NCBI GenBank assembly: GCA_003117195.1
Contig: BDSI01000002.1
Span: forward strand, 139,001 to 203,000
Direction: 5' to 3'
DNA from: Eudorina sp. 2006-703-Eu-15
Lineage: Eukaryota > Chlorophyta > Chlorophyceae > Chlamydomonadales > Volvocaceae
Length of the DNA stretch: 64,000 nucleotides
Part shown: positions 10,401-23,700 of the stretch, piece after piece
Layout: every line of letters starts with the position of its first letter
Numbering within the stretch: the stretch's first letter is position 1
The notes under the pieces: generated by a model
Told to the model about the DNA's origin: nothing
The model's database searches: none
Seen by the model: the letters and a program-made list of their open reading frames with translations, nothing else
Position numbers and translations under genes: made by a program

Positions 10401-13239
10401 CGCGGCCGCGGCCACGGCCGCGCGCCGTCGCCGCCGCCTCGGCGGGCGCCGCTCCGCGGCGCGCGCGGCCGCCGGGGGCGGCCGCGGCGGCGGCCGCGGC
10501 GGGGCCGCCGCCACCGTTCCCCTCACCGGCATCCGCTGCCTCCGCCGCCGCCGCCGCCTGTGCGGCCTGCGCCGCCTCCCGCATGGCGTCCTCGGTGGCG
10601 CAGCCCATGACGTCCCTCAGCTGGTCCAGGCTCTGGGAGCCCAGCAACAGGAACTCCTCGTGCAGCACGTGGGGCAGACCGGCGCCGCACACCGCCACCC
10701 ACACCACCACCTCGTCCTGGGGCCCCAGGTGCGGGGCCCAGATGGGGGGAGGTGAGGAAGGAGGGCGGGAGGGAGGGGGAGCGAGGAAGGATGATAGGGG
10801 AGGGCGAGAGCTGAAGCGTGTACAAAGTTCAAACAAACGGGGAGGGAGGGTGCAGCCTGCAGCGAAGCTGTCAGGGGGAGAAGGTGGGGTAGGTGTGTGG
10901 GCACCGCGCAACGTCGGCACGGACTACCATGACTACGACCCACGGGTCGGCCCCACCAGGGCCAGTACCCAGCTACCCGTACTCACCCGGAGCGTCTCGT
11001 CGACCGCCGGACACGTGAAGTCGTTGCCGGCCACGTTGCCCGGGGGGTGGTGAGACCCACTGGGAGGACCAGCTCCGACTGCCTCTGACCCGGTTGCCCC
11101 GCCTGCAGCCACCGCCGCAGCCGCCGCCGCAGCCGCCAAGTCCCGCGGGGGCCTCACGGAGGAGGAGCGCTCCCTCCCCCCCGGCTCGGGCTCGAGCGCA
11201 GGCGGGATGGACCCAGGACCTCGCAGCCTGCCGCCGCCCGCGGCCAGCGCAGCTGCCGCCAGGTCCGGCCCACACAACGCCCGCCGTATCCGCTCCAGCG
11301 CGGCCGTGGCGGCCGCCGGCACCTGCGGTTGCTGACCCGTGGGTCGCTCGGCTTCCCCTTCCTCTCCGGATTCCTCTGCGGCCGCACCGGGCGGCCCATA
11401 CACCCCCCCGCCTACCCCAGCTCCGCTGGGGCCGGCCGCCCCAGCAGCGGCCGTCCTCCGCCGCCGCGCCTTCCCCTCGGTTTCGTCGTACGGATCGCCG
11501 TACAGTACCCGCTGCCGCGCCCTCTCCCCGAGTTCCAGCTCCTCCCGCAGCAGCCTCTCCTCCTCCTCCCGGTCCAGAGCGACCGCGCGCGGCGGGGCCG
11601 ACGACCCCGACTGCCCCCGACCCGCCCGCTCCTCCGCCTCCGCCGGCTCGTCCTCCCCCGGCTGCTGGCCGTCGGTGCCGTACTCGGGCGACGCCTGCCT
11701 CGCCGCCGCCTGAAGCGCCGCCTTCAGGCTCTCCAGCTGGGTGGCCGCCCCCTGCAGCCGCTCCCACCAGGCGGCCACCTCCTCCGCAGTGCCGTGCTGC
11801 CGCTGCCGCTCCTGCCGCAGCTGGGCCAGCTGCACCCGAGCCTGGGTCTGGATCTGGGTCTCTGGCTGAGTCTCTGGCTGGGTCTGGGTCTTTGAAGCGC
11901 GGCCGCCTCTGCCGCCGCCGCCGCCGCCGCCGCCGGCACCAGCTCCGTCACCGGCCCTGTCAGCTTCAGCTCCGCCCTGGCCTGCAGCCACCGGACCATC
12001 CGCCCACTTGACTCGCTTCCGCGGCCGCTTCGTGGCGCCCTGCGGCTGCGGCTGCGGCTGGAGCTGCTCGGCCGGCTGCGGCTGCGGCTGCGGCTGTCCT
12101 TCCCCCACGTCCCCTGCTCCTCCTGCGGCGGCAGTCGCCGAGCGGCCGCGCCGGGCAGCCGGTCGGCCCCCTGGCGCAGCGCCGCCGACTCCGGCGGGGG
12201 CCACACGCCGCCGCTTGGCCGGTGGAGCCCCCTCCTGATCCTCCTGACCCTCCTGAGGCGCAGCTGCCCCCGGCTGCTGCTCCTTCGTCAGCTGCTCTGC
12301 CGCCTCCTCTTCGTGAAGCTGCTGCTGCTGCTGCTGCTGCTCCTTGATCTGCGTCTGCGGCGGCTCTGCGTCCGATGGCGGCGAGCTCTGCCGCACCGCC
12401 TGCGGCTCCTGCGGCTGCTGCGGCGCCTCAGCACCCGACCCTCCGCCGTCGCCGTCGCCGCCGCCGCTTCCGCTCGCCCCGCCATCGCCACCACCGCCAC
12501 AACCATCAGCCGTCAGAGCCACCCCTGCCCGCGCGCCAGACCCGGCACCCTCAGCTGCGTCCGCGGCTGCGTTCCCAGCGCGCCGAGTAACCTCCGCCTC
12601 CCCCTCAGCAGCTGGAGGGGCAGCGAGGGCGGGGCCATCTCCTGGGGCACCTGAGGGCTGGGGGCCCTGTGGGGAGGCCGAGGGGGAGTTCTCGCGCCCG
12701 GGACCAGACCGCAGAGCGCCCTCGTCGGACCCCGGGGAGGCAGCTGGGCCGATGCCGGGGGGCAGCGGCACGGCCAGATCCGAGAGGTCAAGATCGGCTT
12801 GAAGCTCCAGATCCAGATCTGGATCTGGATCCAGGCCGCGATGAAGGCCGGAATCCGGATCCGTGCCCAGGCGCGCGGGATGAGTCGGCTGGTCCCAGCC
12901 GGTGGCCTGCGGGGGCAGCAAGCCGCGTAAGATTCCGGCTGTGTGTGTAGCTGACTAGCTGTGCTGCGGGGACTCACAAACCGGGGACGTGCAGGCATGA
13001 ACGGCAGTCGCCCTGTCCAGTTCCAAAGGGAAGATATTTTATCACGTGAACCGCTGACCGGGGCATGTATCACTGACCGAAGCAGCGCGAGGACGCACCT
13101 GCCGGGTGAGGCCCAGGGCGGCCTCCAGAGCGGCCACCGCGAGCCGCGAGCGCTTGTCGTACTCCGAAACCCTGGCCGCGGAGTAAGTGACGTCCCAGGG
13201 CCAGAGGAAGAAGTGAGGCGAGGGGGATGGAGATTTCAT
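7446..13239 (-). CDS. SNAPC3/SNAP50-like snRNA-activating protein complex subunit (6 exons)
   Basis: Exons in transcription order are 13239-13099, 12906-10987, 10716-9863, 9343-9131, 8516-8343 and 7677-7446. All junctions are in phase and give 1177 aa. The C-terminal third carries the SNAPC3 family hallmarks: LGSQSLDQLRD with an early helix, then FLEGHFYRDVRHPEAEDY, then TRLTDMTLRL...VFCHRACCEHLLFVRD, then RRCGVCEAGF...THDDPLAPSNP and finally a CxxC-type RHCFDLLH. The Cys/His set is the family's zinc-binding pattern. SNAPc binds the proximal sequence element of snRNA genes and supports both Pol II and Pol III transcription in the nucleus. Human SNAPC3 is about 411 aa; here exon 2 alone encodes 640 residues of Gln/Ala/Gly/Glu-rich disordered sequence. 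The ATG at 13239 is the best first codon found; an upstream exon cannot be excluded. Family assignment is strong, the N-terminus less so. Confidence 0.82.
8557..8682 (+). repeat. Dispersed intron repeat, family A (long copy 1)
   Basis: About 125 bp beginning near GGTACAGGAAATTGGTAGAC and ending CTTGACAAAT. It is nearly identical to 23039-23166. It lies in the SNAPC3-like intron 8517-9130, 40 bases from the 3' splice site and antisense to the gene. The start of the same unit recurs just beyond it (8684-8703). Confidence 0.9.
8770..9053 (-). repeat. Dispersed intron repeat, family B (copy 1)
   Basis: About 285 bp, highly similar in reverse complement to 56053-56339, including shared segments CATGTCACGCACTCCTG and CGTCGCGGAAGACTACCAGC. 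Same intron as family A copy 1, at its 5' splice-site side. Confidence 0.9.
9801..9831. repeat. (CAC)n trinucleotide tract
   Basis: About ten CAC/CCA units inside the SNAPC3-like intron 9344-9862. Confidence 0.9.
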
Positions 13240-14755
13240 GGCTGATCAACGCGTAAAGAATGGGTTTTGGGGTGGGAGCGCCAGACATGGACCACTGGCA
13301 ATGCGGGTGCTACGCCATGCGGGGCCAATGCGTCGTTGCGTTAGGTTGCACAAGAACGCAGTTGGTCGCCTCACAAATGATGCTGAAGTCAGTTATGTGC
13401 AAAGGACGGTTGACGGCAGCGTAGCGTTGGGGACGTTATCCGTTGGTACGGCAAATGTTTAAAGCGACTGACAGGTGTAACCACCTGAAAGGCGCGGTTC
13501 GGTACAGGGCCGGCAGGGGCGGCGGGACGACTGCTATAGACTCCGCAGCAGTTGGAGCCAGGGGCAAGATCTGTAATCCGTTCCATGCGAAGGGCTGCAA
13601 CGCCAACGAGGGCCGTCGAGGGCCATCGCTGCTGGACCCGGGTGCTGACGCCCCGCGGGTTCCGGAGGTTCCACGTCCGGTAGCCATCGTAATCTAGCGT
13701 GTTACACAAGTTGTGGAGTGTATCGCGTCTCGATATCGCAAGTGCTCCGATCTTCGTGTCTCCATACTGCGCAAGTTTATGTTGTTCTGAATCCAGCAAT
13801 AAATGTAATCAAGTACCATGTTCATTAACGATGCTCAATCATTCATATCTGATGGTGGTACCCATGGTGGACGACAGACATCACGAAAGCCGATGGCGAC
13901 ATGCACAACACTGAGACACAATAACTATTGGAGACACAGCCCCTATATTATCACACAATTGTTATCATGATTTCCTTATTCTTTGACTATCTGACAGTTG
14001 AGGTCACGCTCTAAGGACATACACATCGTGAAGCAACTGTTCTCGGGGTGTGAACGACATGGATTGTTGAGATTTTTCTTCGTTGCATCAAAAGAATTTG
14101 AGTCACCTTAGATTGCGTGCCGCGGACGACCGGTATTCGCGTCTTCGATCAGAAGAGCTGCTCAGCAACGTTTATTAACCTAGTAAAGACTGTGCACAGC
14201 AGTGCCTTGAAACGTATATTGTGGCATCCCGCGGACACCTTGACCTCGGGCGACATGGGTTCGAGCTTACCGCAGCGTCCGCGGCTGGCGCAATGGACAC
14301 TTGCATCATAACTTCAGAGCTGCGCCACAGACCTTTGCGCAGCAGCCGGAGGACCGGCTGCCATGGATGACACGTCGTTGCCACCGTCGCGGGAGCCCAG
14401 GTGCGCCCCACCGCGTCACGCAACCTTTGTGCTGCAGAGCTGGTAACCGCAAGCGCGTGCACAAGCTTGGTGGCGGTGGGGGAAGACACATTTTCCGAAG
14501 GGGGGAACTTGTGGGATACACTCCTACTCTCAACGTTCAAACCCCCATCCCGGTCGATTGCGCACGCAGCGTTTCTACACCGTTCCAGCCGCCCCTGCTT
14601 TGTGCGTTTCTCCCCCGCACAGACACCCCGATGTCCGAACCTCTGCCACACCCATGTCCCCCGTGTAACCCTTTCGAATTGAGGAATTAATGTAGCCCTG
14701 CTATCATTGCGGCGTCTCGTCCGCTGCGCGAAGCTGCCACATCCTGCGCGCATAA
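13240..14755. other. Divergent intergenic region
   Basis: Spacer between the minus-strand SNAPC3-like gene and the plus-strand XRRA1-like gene. It is clearly less GC-rich than the flanking exons around 13700-14260. No coding exon or RNA gene was recognised. It is the expected place for both promoters, but I see no unambiguous TATA box. Confidence 0.5.
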
Positions 14756-17700
14756 CATCAAATCCAATGGACCCAGATCGCCCGCTGTGTGTGCAACGAC
14801 CTGCAACACGACCTCAACGAAATGCCCTTTAACGACCTCGCGCCCTGTCGCCTCGCGCTCCAACGGTCCCATACCCTGCGCAGCCCAAGCGAACACGCCA
14901 GGCGCCGGACGCCACCGGGGCAGGCGGCGGCGGATGTCCTCGAGGGAGCGGCAGGTGACCCGGAACAGCAACAACAACAGCAGGCGGAAGAGTGCCAACA
15001 ACAGGAGCAACAGGAGCAGCAGCAGCAGCAACAAGACCAGCAGGAGACTGCGGCGGAGGATGGTCCGGCGGCGGCGACGGACGCACCGGATGGGGCGGAG
15101 GATGCTGGGGCACAGGGTACGTGGCAACGGAACGGCATCTCGGCGGCCGGGGGCCAAGAGGGAAGGGGGACAGGAAGCCGTGTGGCATCGTGCTGGGTTC
15201 AACCACGAGAACTTAACCCACACATAGCCAAACGGGTTGACCTGCCGGGGCACGTGCCAATCCAGGGTGGTAGGAGGTCCCTGGGATGCAGGGCCCCCTG
15301 GGACTTCTCGACGGCCTAGTCGGGGACCCTCCAGCGCCTGTGCCTCTCTACCTGTGGCCACCGATCAGACCCGGCCTCGAGGTTAGACCCAGCCTGGTGA
15401 CATGCCCGAGGGGGCGGGTTTCACTGCGGATGGGTGGATGGATTGATCGGTGGGTGGATGGGTGGGTGAGAAGTTGAAAAGGATGGATGGGTGGGTCGGT
15501 GGGTGGGTGGGCGGCAGTGAGGCCCCAGCTGCGGACCCCAATGAGCGGTCGCCTCATGGACGGGAGCTGCACCTGGCAGTTCCACCGCCCGCGACACGTG
15601 CCCCCGATCCCGTGCGTCCCCCAACGTCCTATACCCCCGTCCCCCCAACTTGCTATACCCCCCGTCCCCCAACGTCCTATACCCCCGGTCCTACACCCCC
15701 GGGGTGACCCGCAGGTGGCGGAGATGGAGGCGGCGGAGGAGAGGCGGCCAGCGGGCGGGAAGCGGGCTCCGCCCTGGGTGGGGACGTGGGCGAGGGGGCG
15801 GGGGGGGCGGGCAGCCCCCGGGAGGGAGACGTGGACCGGGGGGAGGAGAGGGGCGCCACCGGGCTCGGCAGCGAGCCGTCGGGGGACGGGGCCGATCCGG
15901 TCAGCCCCGATGCCGCCGCTGCTGCTGCTGCGGCGGCGGCGGCGGCGGCGGGGGGACCGTCGGGAACGGCTGCCTCCGCGGGCGGGAGCAGCGGCGGGAG
16001 TCTGCCCAGCAGAGGAGGTGTCCGGGGCATCACGGTGAGTGCGTCCCGTTGCACGTGTTCAAGACGGTGTGGAGCCCGGTACGGGTGGTGAGGCGAAGGA
16101 AGTTGAGGTCAAGGGGGGCGGACATGGCTTTGGGGTGGTGCAAGGAGGCGCCAGCAGTCGCCGCGGGGTCCCCAAGCCCCCTATCCCTTCCCACGACAAC
16201 TGGCAGCACGCTGGTCCCGCAGGCCCTCGTCCTCGCACCATTTTGACCCGCACAGCAAAACTTTCCATACTCTTAGTTCCGAAACACATCCCATGAAACA
16301 AAGTGTGCGTGCACGGCGCGGCGCAGCGCGCCCTCACCTGACCTGCGCTGCCCTGCCTCGCGCACCATCGCCCATCCTCCCCTGCCCTCCACCCGCCTCT
16401 GCCTGGCACCCGCCCCCGCCCCGCACACTCTACCCCACCCGCCTCTCCCTGTCCTCCACCCCGCCCCCCGCCCGCACACTCTACCCCACCCGCCTCCAGC
16501 CTGCCGCACCCCCCCACAGCAGCGCAATATAAATAGGTCTACCAATTTCCTATACCCCCACCCCCACCCCCACCCCCACCCCCACCCCCACCCCAGGGCG
16601 TCCGGGGCGTGTCCAAGAGCCTCACCAGCACCAGCGGCCGGGAGTCCCCCACCCGCCAGATCCGCAGCCGGGGCAGCCTGGCCCCTGTGCGGGAGCGCGC
16701 CGTGAGCGCCCAGAGCAGCCGCCCCGCCAGCTCCATGCTGGCGCTGTCGTCAGTGCCGCCGTCACCGGACCCGTACGGCAGTGAGGGGGTCACCACCGCC
16801 GGCATGTTCGGGCTGTGGCCGCCGCCGATGCTCTCCGGCGCGGCGCCCGGCTCGCCCTTCCTGGGGGAGGTGGAGATCCGCGGCGCCGCCATGCGCCTCC
16901 GCGCCAACAGCAACGTCACGCGTGACGGCGCCGTCGCGGCGGCCGGCGGCGGCGGTGGCAGCAGCGGCGGCAGCGGCGGGGGCGGCGGCGGCAGCGGCGG
17001 GGGCGGCGGCGGCAGCGGCGGCGGCGGCAGCCGGAGCCCCACCACGACTGCGTTGCAGTCGCCGCGGGGCGCGTCGCCGCTGCCGGGGCAGGCGCCAGCG
17101 GCAGCGGCGCCAGCGCAGCCGCCGGGCACGCCGCCGTCGCCGGCCGCCGCCGCCGCCGCGGTTGCCGCCCAGGACTCCTCCCAGCACATTCCCTCCAACA
17201 GCAGCGTCCCCTCCATGGCCATGGCCATGGGCACCTCCCCCGCCGCCGCCGCCGCCGGCGCCCGCACCCGGCCGGTGGTGATGCCCTTTCTGGAGCGCCA
17301 CCAGGCCGCCGGCGCCGTCGGCTACGTCGCCACCACGGACGCGGCCGGGCTGCTGCAGGGGCAGGGGCACGGGCACCTCGGCATGGCGCCCGCGGTGGGC
17401 CGCCGGCAGGGCCCCCACGGCAGCATCCGCCACGGCCCCGCCTACCAGCAGCAGCCCCTGCCGGGCAGCAGCTCCCAGGGCTCCTCAGCGCCCATCCGGG
17501 AGTCCGTGACCGGCGGGATGCGCCGATCGGCCCGCGGGACCGCCGACGCGCAGCAGCGCCCCCGTGTGGACCCCGCAGCGGAGGCGGCGGCGCCGCCTGG
17601 CGCAGGCCGCGGCCCCGCCGCCACCGACGCTGACGGCGACCTCGAAGACCTGCCGGCGCCGCCGCTGTACGCGGTTGCGAGCCGAGAGTGGGTAAAGCCG

Positions 17701-20700
17701 CGCGGCGGCGGCGCCGCCGCCGCCGCAGCGGCGCCAGTCAGCGCGTCGTACGGCGGCTACGCCGCCGGCGGCGGCGCGGCCGCCGCCAAGGCCGTCGCCG
17801 CCAGCGGCGGCGGCGGCGGCGGCTTCAGCAGTCTGGCCAAGTCCTTGGGCGCCAGCACCTCCGCTGACCTGCAGGTGCAGCAGCAGCTGATCCTGGGGGA
17901 GGCCATCCGGATTCGGAGCGTCCAGAAGTCGGGGGCGGCACCCGGGATGGACCCGCAGTCCGTGTCGGCCTCCGGACTGGGCCTGGCGGGGGTGCCGGGC
18001 CGCCGCGGCCGCCGGGTGCCGGCGCGCCCCGCCAACGGCCGGGCCACCGCCGCCGCCATGGCGGCCTACTTCGCCGGCGTGGAGGCGTCCATCGCGGACG
18101 GCACGGCGGCGGATAAGGTGCTGCTGCCGAGCGGCCTGGCGCGGCGGCTCAAGGCGGCGCGGATGATGGCGGCGGGGCCGCCGCCGTTCCAGAGGCGGAA
18201 GGAGCCGCCGCCGCCGCCGTCACCCTCGGGTGCGTGGTTGGCGGAGGGGGTACCAGGGCGTGCTGCGTGTGTTGAGCGAGGGACCCGATCTGCGTGTAAG
18301 GAAACTGAGCCGTGGGTGTGTGTGTTCAGAAACGAAACCCGCCCGACCGTGTGTGTAAGAAGGGAAAGCCGAGTTTTGCGTAATTGTGTCTGCGTGTAGG
18401 GTCAACCAACCCGCGCTTCCCTATGGCGCCGCCGCGCACGTCCGCCTTTCGTGCCCCCACGCCCCAGTATTGCGTCCCGCACCAGCACCCCCCCCAAAGA
18501 CCCCATCCCATCGGCCTCGCGACCCCCCTCACCTGACCCGCCCTCACCTGACCTGACCTCCCGGGCTGTCTTCTTTTTAACCCCTACCCGCTCTGCCCTG
18601 TCCTGTCCTGCGCCCGTGCCGTGTCCCGTCCCCTGCGGCGGTCGCCCCCCACCTCCCCTCCTGTGCCCGGGTTTGTTCTTCTAGGGTTTATTTCTTTTTT
18701 CAATTTAACCCCCGCCTCCCCCCTAAGGCATCACCTCACCTGACCCCACCCGCTCCGCCCTGCCCTGCGCCCATGCCGTGTCCCGTTGCCTCCGGCTCCC
18801 CTGCGTCGGTCGGTCCCTACACCTCCCCCCAGGCATCAAGCTGGACGGCTTCATGCTGCTGGAGGCGGCCGACGAGGAGATGCCCGAGGCCGTACAGTTC
18901 GCCACGCTGACGTCACGCCACATAAGCGCCGTGGAGTCTGCCGACCTGTCGTACTTTGTGGCGCTTCGCACCCTGGACGTCTCCGACAACAAGCTCCCCG
19001 ACCTCATCGGCCTCGCCACCCTGCAGGCGCTGGTGCGCCTCCGCGCCGCCTCCTGCCGCCTCGCCACGCTGGGGTCCTGGCCGGGCAGCCTGGCGTCGAA
19101 CACGGAGAGCGGCGGCGGCGGCGGCGGCACCGCCACGCCCGGAGACGGATCTGCGGTGAAGTCCACGTCGGCCGCCGCGCGCCTGCTGCGCCGGCACCGC
19201 ACTCGCACCGCCGCACATATGGAGAGCTTCAAGGCAGGTGACGGCGGCGGCGCCGCCGCCGGATCGGCCAGTACGACAGAGCCGGGGGAGGCCCACGAGT
19301 CCTGGTCCGTCGGGCGCGACGGCGTGTCGCCGTCGGGGGATCAGACGCCGCAACCGGCTCAACGGTCGCCTCTGCGGGCCGACGGGACGGGCGGTACGAC
19401 AAGTCCGGAACCAACCACCGAGAGCGGCCGAGCCACCGCCGACGGCACCCCCGCCGCTTCCTCGGAGGCGCTGATGGCTTCGCTCCTCGCCCCCATCAAC
19501 GGCCGACCGTTTCAGTACCTGGAGGTGCTGGATCTCAGTTTCAACCAGCTACAGCCGCACATGGTGCTGCTGCCGACATCGCCGTTGGCGCTACTGCCGC
19601 GACTGACGGAGCTGGACCTGTCATCGAACCACTTCAAGCACCTGCCGTCGCCGTCGGAGATGGCGACGGCGGCGGCCAAGGTGGCGGCGGCGGCGGCGAC
19701 GGGCGCCAGCCCCGCAGCGGCGGCGGTCGGGGGCGTGGCGTTCCCGGCGCTTCGGCGGCTGCGGCTTGCGTCGAACGGCCTCAAGGTAAGGGGGGATCAC
19801 CGCAATGGGTTACCGCAATGGCCCCCGCGCTAGCCGTAAATGCCTGCTCGGGCTACCCCTGCGCACGTGCGGCCCTCTTGCCAAACACACTATACATACA
19901 CGCATGGCATGTCTCCTCTACACGCATGGCCTGCACGCCTGCCTGACCACCGACAAACATATACATATCTGTACACACACACACACGACGGTCGTGCTGG
20001 ACTCTTTTCATCGCGGCTCCGCTCGCAACATGCACTGATACACCCACAGGGCCGTGTCGGACTGGTGGGGTCGGTGGAACCGGGGGTCGGGTCAGGTCGG
20101 GCGGGTTTCTGCGCTAAACACAATAACGCGCGCACGCGTCCCGCGGTTACTATAACAAGTGTAGCGACAACTGGTTTTTTATCGGGCGGGTTTTTCGTTA
20201 AACACAAGCGTCCCGGGACACGCCCCCGCCCCACCCCTCCACTATGCCTACCGATCTCCTGCGCCCCACCCCACCCCCCACCCCTCCGCAGGCCGGCGCC
20301 ATCGCCTCCCTGGCGGCCCTGGCGCCCCCCTCCCTCACCCACCTGGACCTCTCCCACAACTGCATCTCGGAGGCGCCCCCCCGGCCCACCGCCACATCCG
20401 CCCTCACCGGCCTGGCCGCGGAGGACAGCTGGGCCTCCCTCCCCAGCAGCAACGCCGGGCCGCTGCCGCCCAGGTACGCCAACGTCAACGCCAACGGGGG
20501 CAGCGCGGCCCAGCAGCCACCGCTGCTGCTGCAGCCGCAGCCGCAGCGCGGGGCCCCCTCGCCGCCGCCGCCGCAGGCGCAGTCCTCCTCCACCTCCCTG
20601 AAGCTGCTCCACCCGCAGGGCTCCCAGCAGCGGCTGCTGGTGCAGCAGGCCTCCCAGGCCTCGTCCATGTACACGGAGCAGCACCAACAGCATCCGCAGC

Positions 20701-23700
20701 AGCAGCACCAACAGCAGCAGCAGCACCAACAGCAGCAGCAGCCGGGGCAGCAGCAGCAGCCGGTGCAGCAGCAGCAGCCGGGGCAGCAGCAGCAGCCGGG
20801 GCAGCAGCAGCAGCAGCAGGGCGGGGCGGGTTCGGGTCCGGACCGCGCACAGGCGGAGCGGGAGCGGTTCGGGTCCGTGTTGGTGCGGCTGGCGGTGCTG
20901 GACCTCACCTTCAACCGGGTGGCCAGTGAGGGGGCGGTCGCGCCGCTGCTGCACCTGCCATCGCTGCAGCGGCTGATGCTGGCAGGGAATCCACTGGTGG
21001 GTGGCGGGGTGGCGGGGTGGGTGGCGGGGTGGGACGTCCTGAGGGGGTGGGGGCCGATGAGGGCCCAGGGAAACCGCTGGCAGGCTGGCTGGGTGAGAAC
21101 GGGCAGGGTTAGGGTTGGAGGGCGAGTGTCCGGGCAGTGAACGGGCAGTGGCCCGCATGGGGTGGTTGTATCGGGTGAGGGCGCGTCCTGGGGGCCCGCG
21201 TTTGCGAGGCGGCGGTCCTCCTACACAGGGGCGAGGTGGATCTGTGGATCGCCCACTCGCTGGAGTAACCAATTGCAAAGGGTGAAGGTAAAGGCGCAGT
21301 TGTCCCTGGACCTCTTCGCGGCTGCGGCTCCCCACCGCCCCCCCATATGGTTCGGACCCCCAACGCTGCAGGCCGTCACCGCGCAGCGGTCCTCCGCCCA
21401 GCGCCCCGCCGGCGCCGCCGCCGCCGCGCCCTGGGGCAAGCTGGACTTCGGGGAGCCCGAGGCACAGGCCGCGCGGCCCACCGTGGCCGCCTCCCTCACC
21501 GCCCGCTTCGCCAAGATCCCGGAGGCGGCGCCCAAGCAGCAGGCCACCACCCTCGCGGCGGCAGCGGCGGCGGTCATCACGGCGGCCGTGGTTCCGGAGC
21601 GGGTGACGGAGGCGTACGAGCGGCTGGACGCCACCATCGAGCAGTGGCGCCTCAACACCGTTATGGAGGTGCGGCCGCCCTAACCCCCTTGGGGGCTGGA
21701 GGGCCCTTGGGGGGCTGGAGGGCCCTTGGGGGCTGCCTGAGCCATCATAGCCATCTAAGCCTCCCCTCCCCTGCTAAGACTCCTAAGGCTCCAAAGGGCT
21801 CTTGGGGGGCTTAGGCAGGTTTGCTGCCGCTCCTGAGAGGGAGGTCCTCTTGTGCCGCACATTGGAATGCCCTCCACGCCTCCGTCGACCGGCCTCCCTG
21901 GACCGGCCTCTCGGGCCTCCCCCTCCCTCGTCGTCTGGGCGCCCTGCCACCCCCGGTTGCCCCCCGGCCCCGGCACCCTCCAGCGCATTTGGGTTAAAAC
22001 GAATGAAAAGCCGAGTGGGCCTCATACAGGGGCATCCGAACGCCCCACCCCTGGCCTACCCTCCCGCGACTGCGTCTGCACGTGACCCGCAGGAGGAGGA
22101 GGAGGAGGAAGAGGAGGAGGAGGGCGGCGAGGAGGAGGCGGGCGAGGACCGCACCTTCCTCACCGGCGTGGGCATCCAGGAGCGCCGCCGCAAGGGCAGC
22201 GCCGCCACCGCCGCCTCCGCCGAGACCGACCCCGCGGCGCTGGAGGCCGTGACGGAGGAGGGCGCCGACGGCGGCGCCGACGCGCCGACGGCGGCGCCGT
22301 CGAGCACCGGCGGCGGCGACGCGGCCGCGGAGCGGCCTCTGTGGGAGTCCATCACCGACCCCACCGAGCGAGTGGCGGTGGCCCTGGGCCTGGACCCCCT
22401 GCTGCTGCCCATGCACACGGGGACTCTGACCACCGACTCGGCGGGCGCCATCGCCGCGCTGCGGTTCGCCCTGGCGCACCCGCTGGTGGAGGCCAACGAC
22501 GGGCTGGCGCCCCACCCCGGCTACGCCGCCACCACCACCGCCGCGCAGCTCAAGCGCAAGCCGCGCCGGCCTGCGCCGACGCAGCGGCTCGCGCCCATGG
22601 GCGCCGCGGGCGCCGCCGCCGCGGCTGCCGCCGCGGGCGGCATCGCGTCGGCGGCGGCCGGCGGCGCCGGGGCCGCCGCCGCCTCCGGCGGCGCCAAGGC
22701 CGCCAAGATCCAGACTGTGGAGGCGATGCTGGAGGGCATGAAGGGCAAGCTGGCGATGTTGGAGGCGAACCTGGCGGCGCAGCTCGCGACGGCGCCGACG
22801 ACGGACGCGGCGCGGCGGGCGGAGGAGGCGAAGCGCGGGCGGTACCGCGTGCGGCGCGGCAACGAGACGGACAGCGAGGACGGCGACGGCGACGACGCGT
22901 TCAGTACGGGCAGTGGTCTGCCGGAGGACGTGATTGACCAGATCGAGCGGGAGAGTGAGAGCGAGGCGGACGACGAGCTGGCGGCGAAGGAGGAGGAGAT
23001 GGCAAGCATGGACCCGAAACAGGTGAGAGGGGTGCGTGGGGGGTATAGGAAATTGGTAGACATATTTATACTGCGCTGCTGCCAGAGCGAATATCCGATA
23101 AAGACTCGACTGTACCAGGATCTCCAGCGAAGTGACGACGTCCACCTTGTAGGCCTTGACAATTAGTGACTTAAGTAATTAACACCGAATCGGAAGAAAT
23201 CTGCCTAATGCTAGTTCGGTCACGTGGCCGCTGAAGTGTCGGAACGCTGGCGGCTGTTAAAATGCACACGAGCCCTAGCTCCCAGCGTCAACCTAAAACT
23301 CGAAGAGTAAGGTGAAAAGAGCTTAGTCTTCATTGATAGATTGTAAGTTGAAATAGTTGCTGTGAAGCTGACGGAGCAAGCTGACGGAAAAGAGAACGCT
23401 GCGCTGCCATGCGAGGGGTGCGTGGGCGGCCCCCACGTGGGATTGGGTGGCGGGCCCGTGCGACCAGCACGTGCGGTAAAGGTAACGGTAGTTGAGCACG
23501 CGGGGTAGGCAACCAGGCATCGTAACGAACTGCTGGCCGACCGTGGAGCACTGTGGTTTGGGTTTATTGGGTTTCACAACCACCCGTCCGTCCATCCACC
23601 CCTCTCTGTCCTCCGTCTCCTTCCCACGCCCCGCCCCGCTGGCTTCCTGCGACGGAACGTGTGCCGCGCCCCCCCCCTTGTGGGGGTACCGGTATGACCC

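Noticed and set aside
9974..12011. Long plus-strand open frames (Pro/Ala/Ser-rich) opposite the SNAPC3-like exons
   Set aside because: High GC removes stops from all frames; only the minus strand gives the SNAPC3 zinc-binding motifs and phase-consistent splicing.
21107..21121. Telomere-like GGGTTAGGGTT
   Set aside because: Only about one and a half units, inside an intron; no array.
19890..21335. A 481-codon open frame on the minus strand over the XRRA1-like exons
   Set aside because: It is the complement of CAG/CTG and GC-rich coding sequence, reads as Leu/Arg runs, crosses exon-intron borders of the plus-strand gene, and has no family motif.
21994..23145. A 383-codon minus-strand open frame rich in Arg
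   Set aside because: Antisense shadow of the Ala/Gly-rich exon 22093-23022; its 5' end runs into repeat family A.
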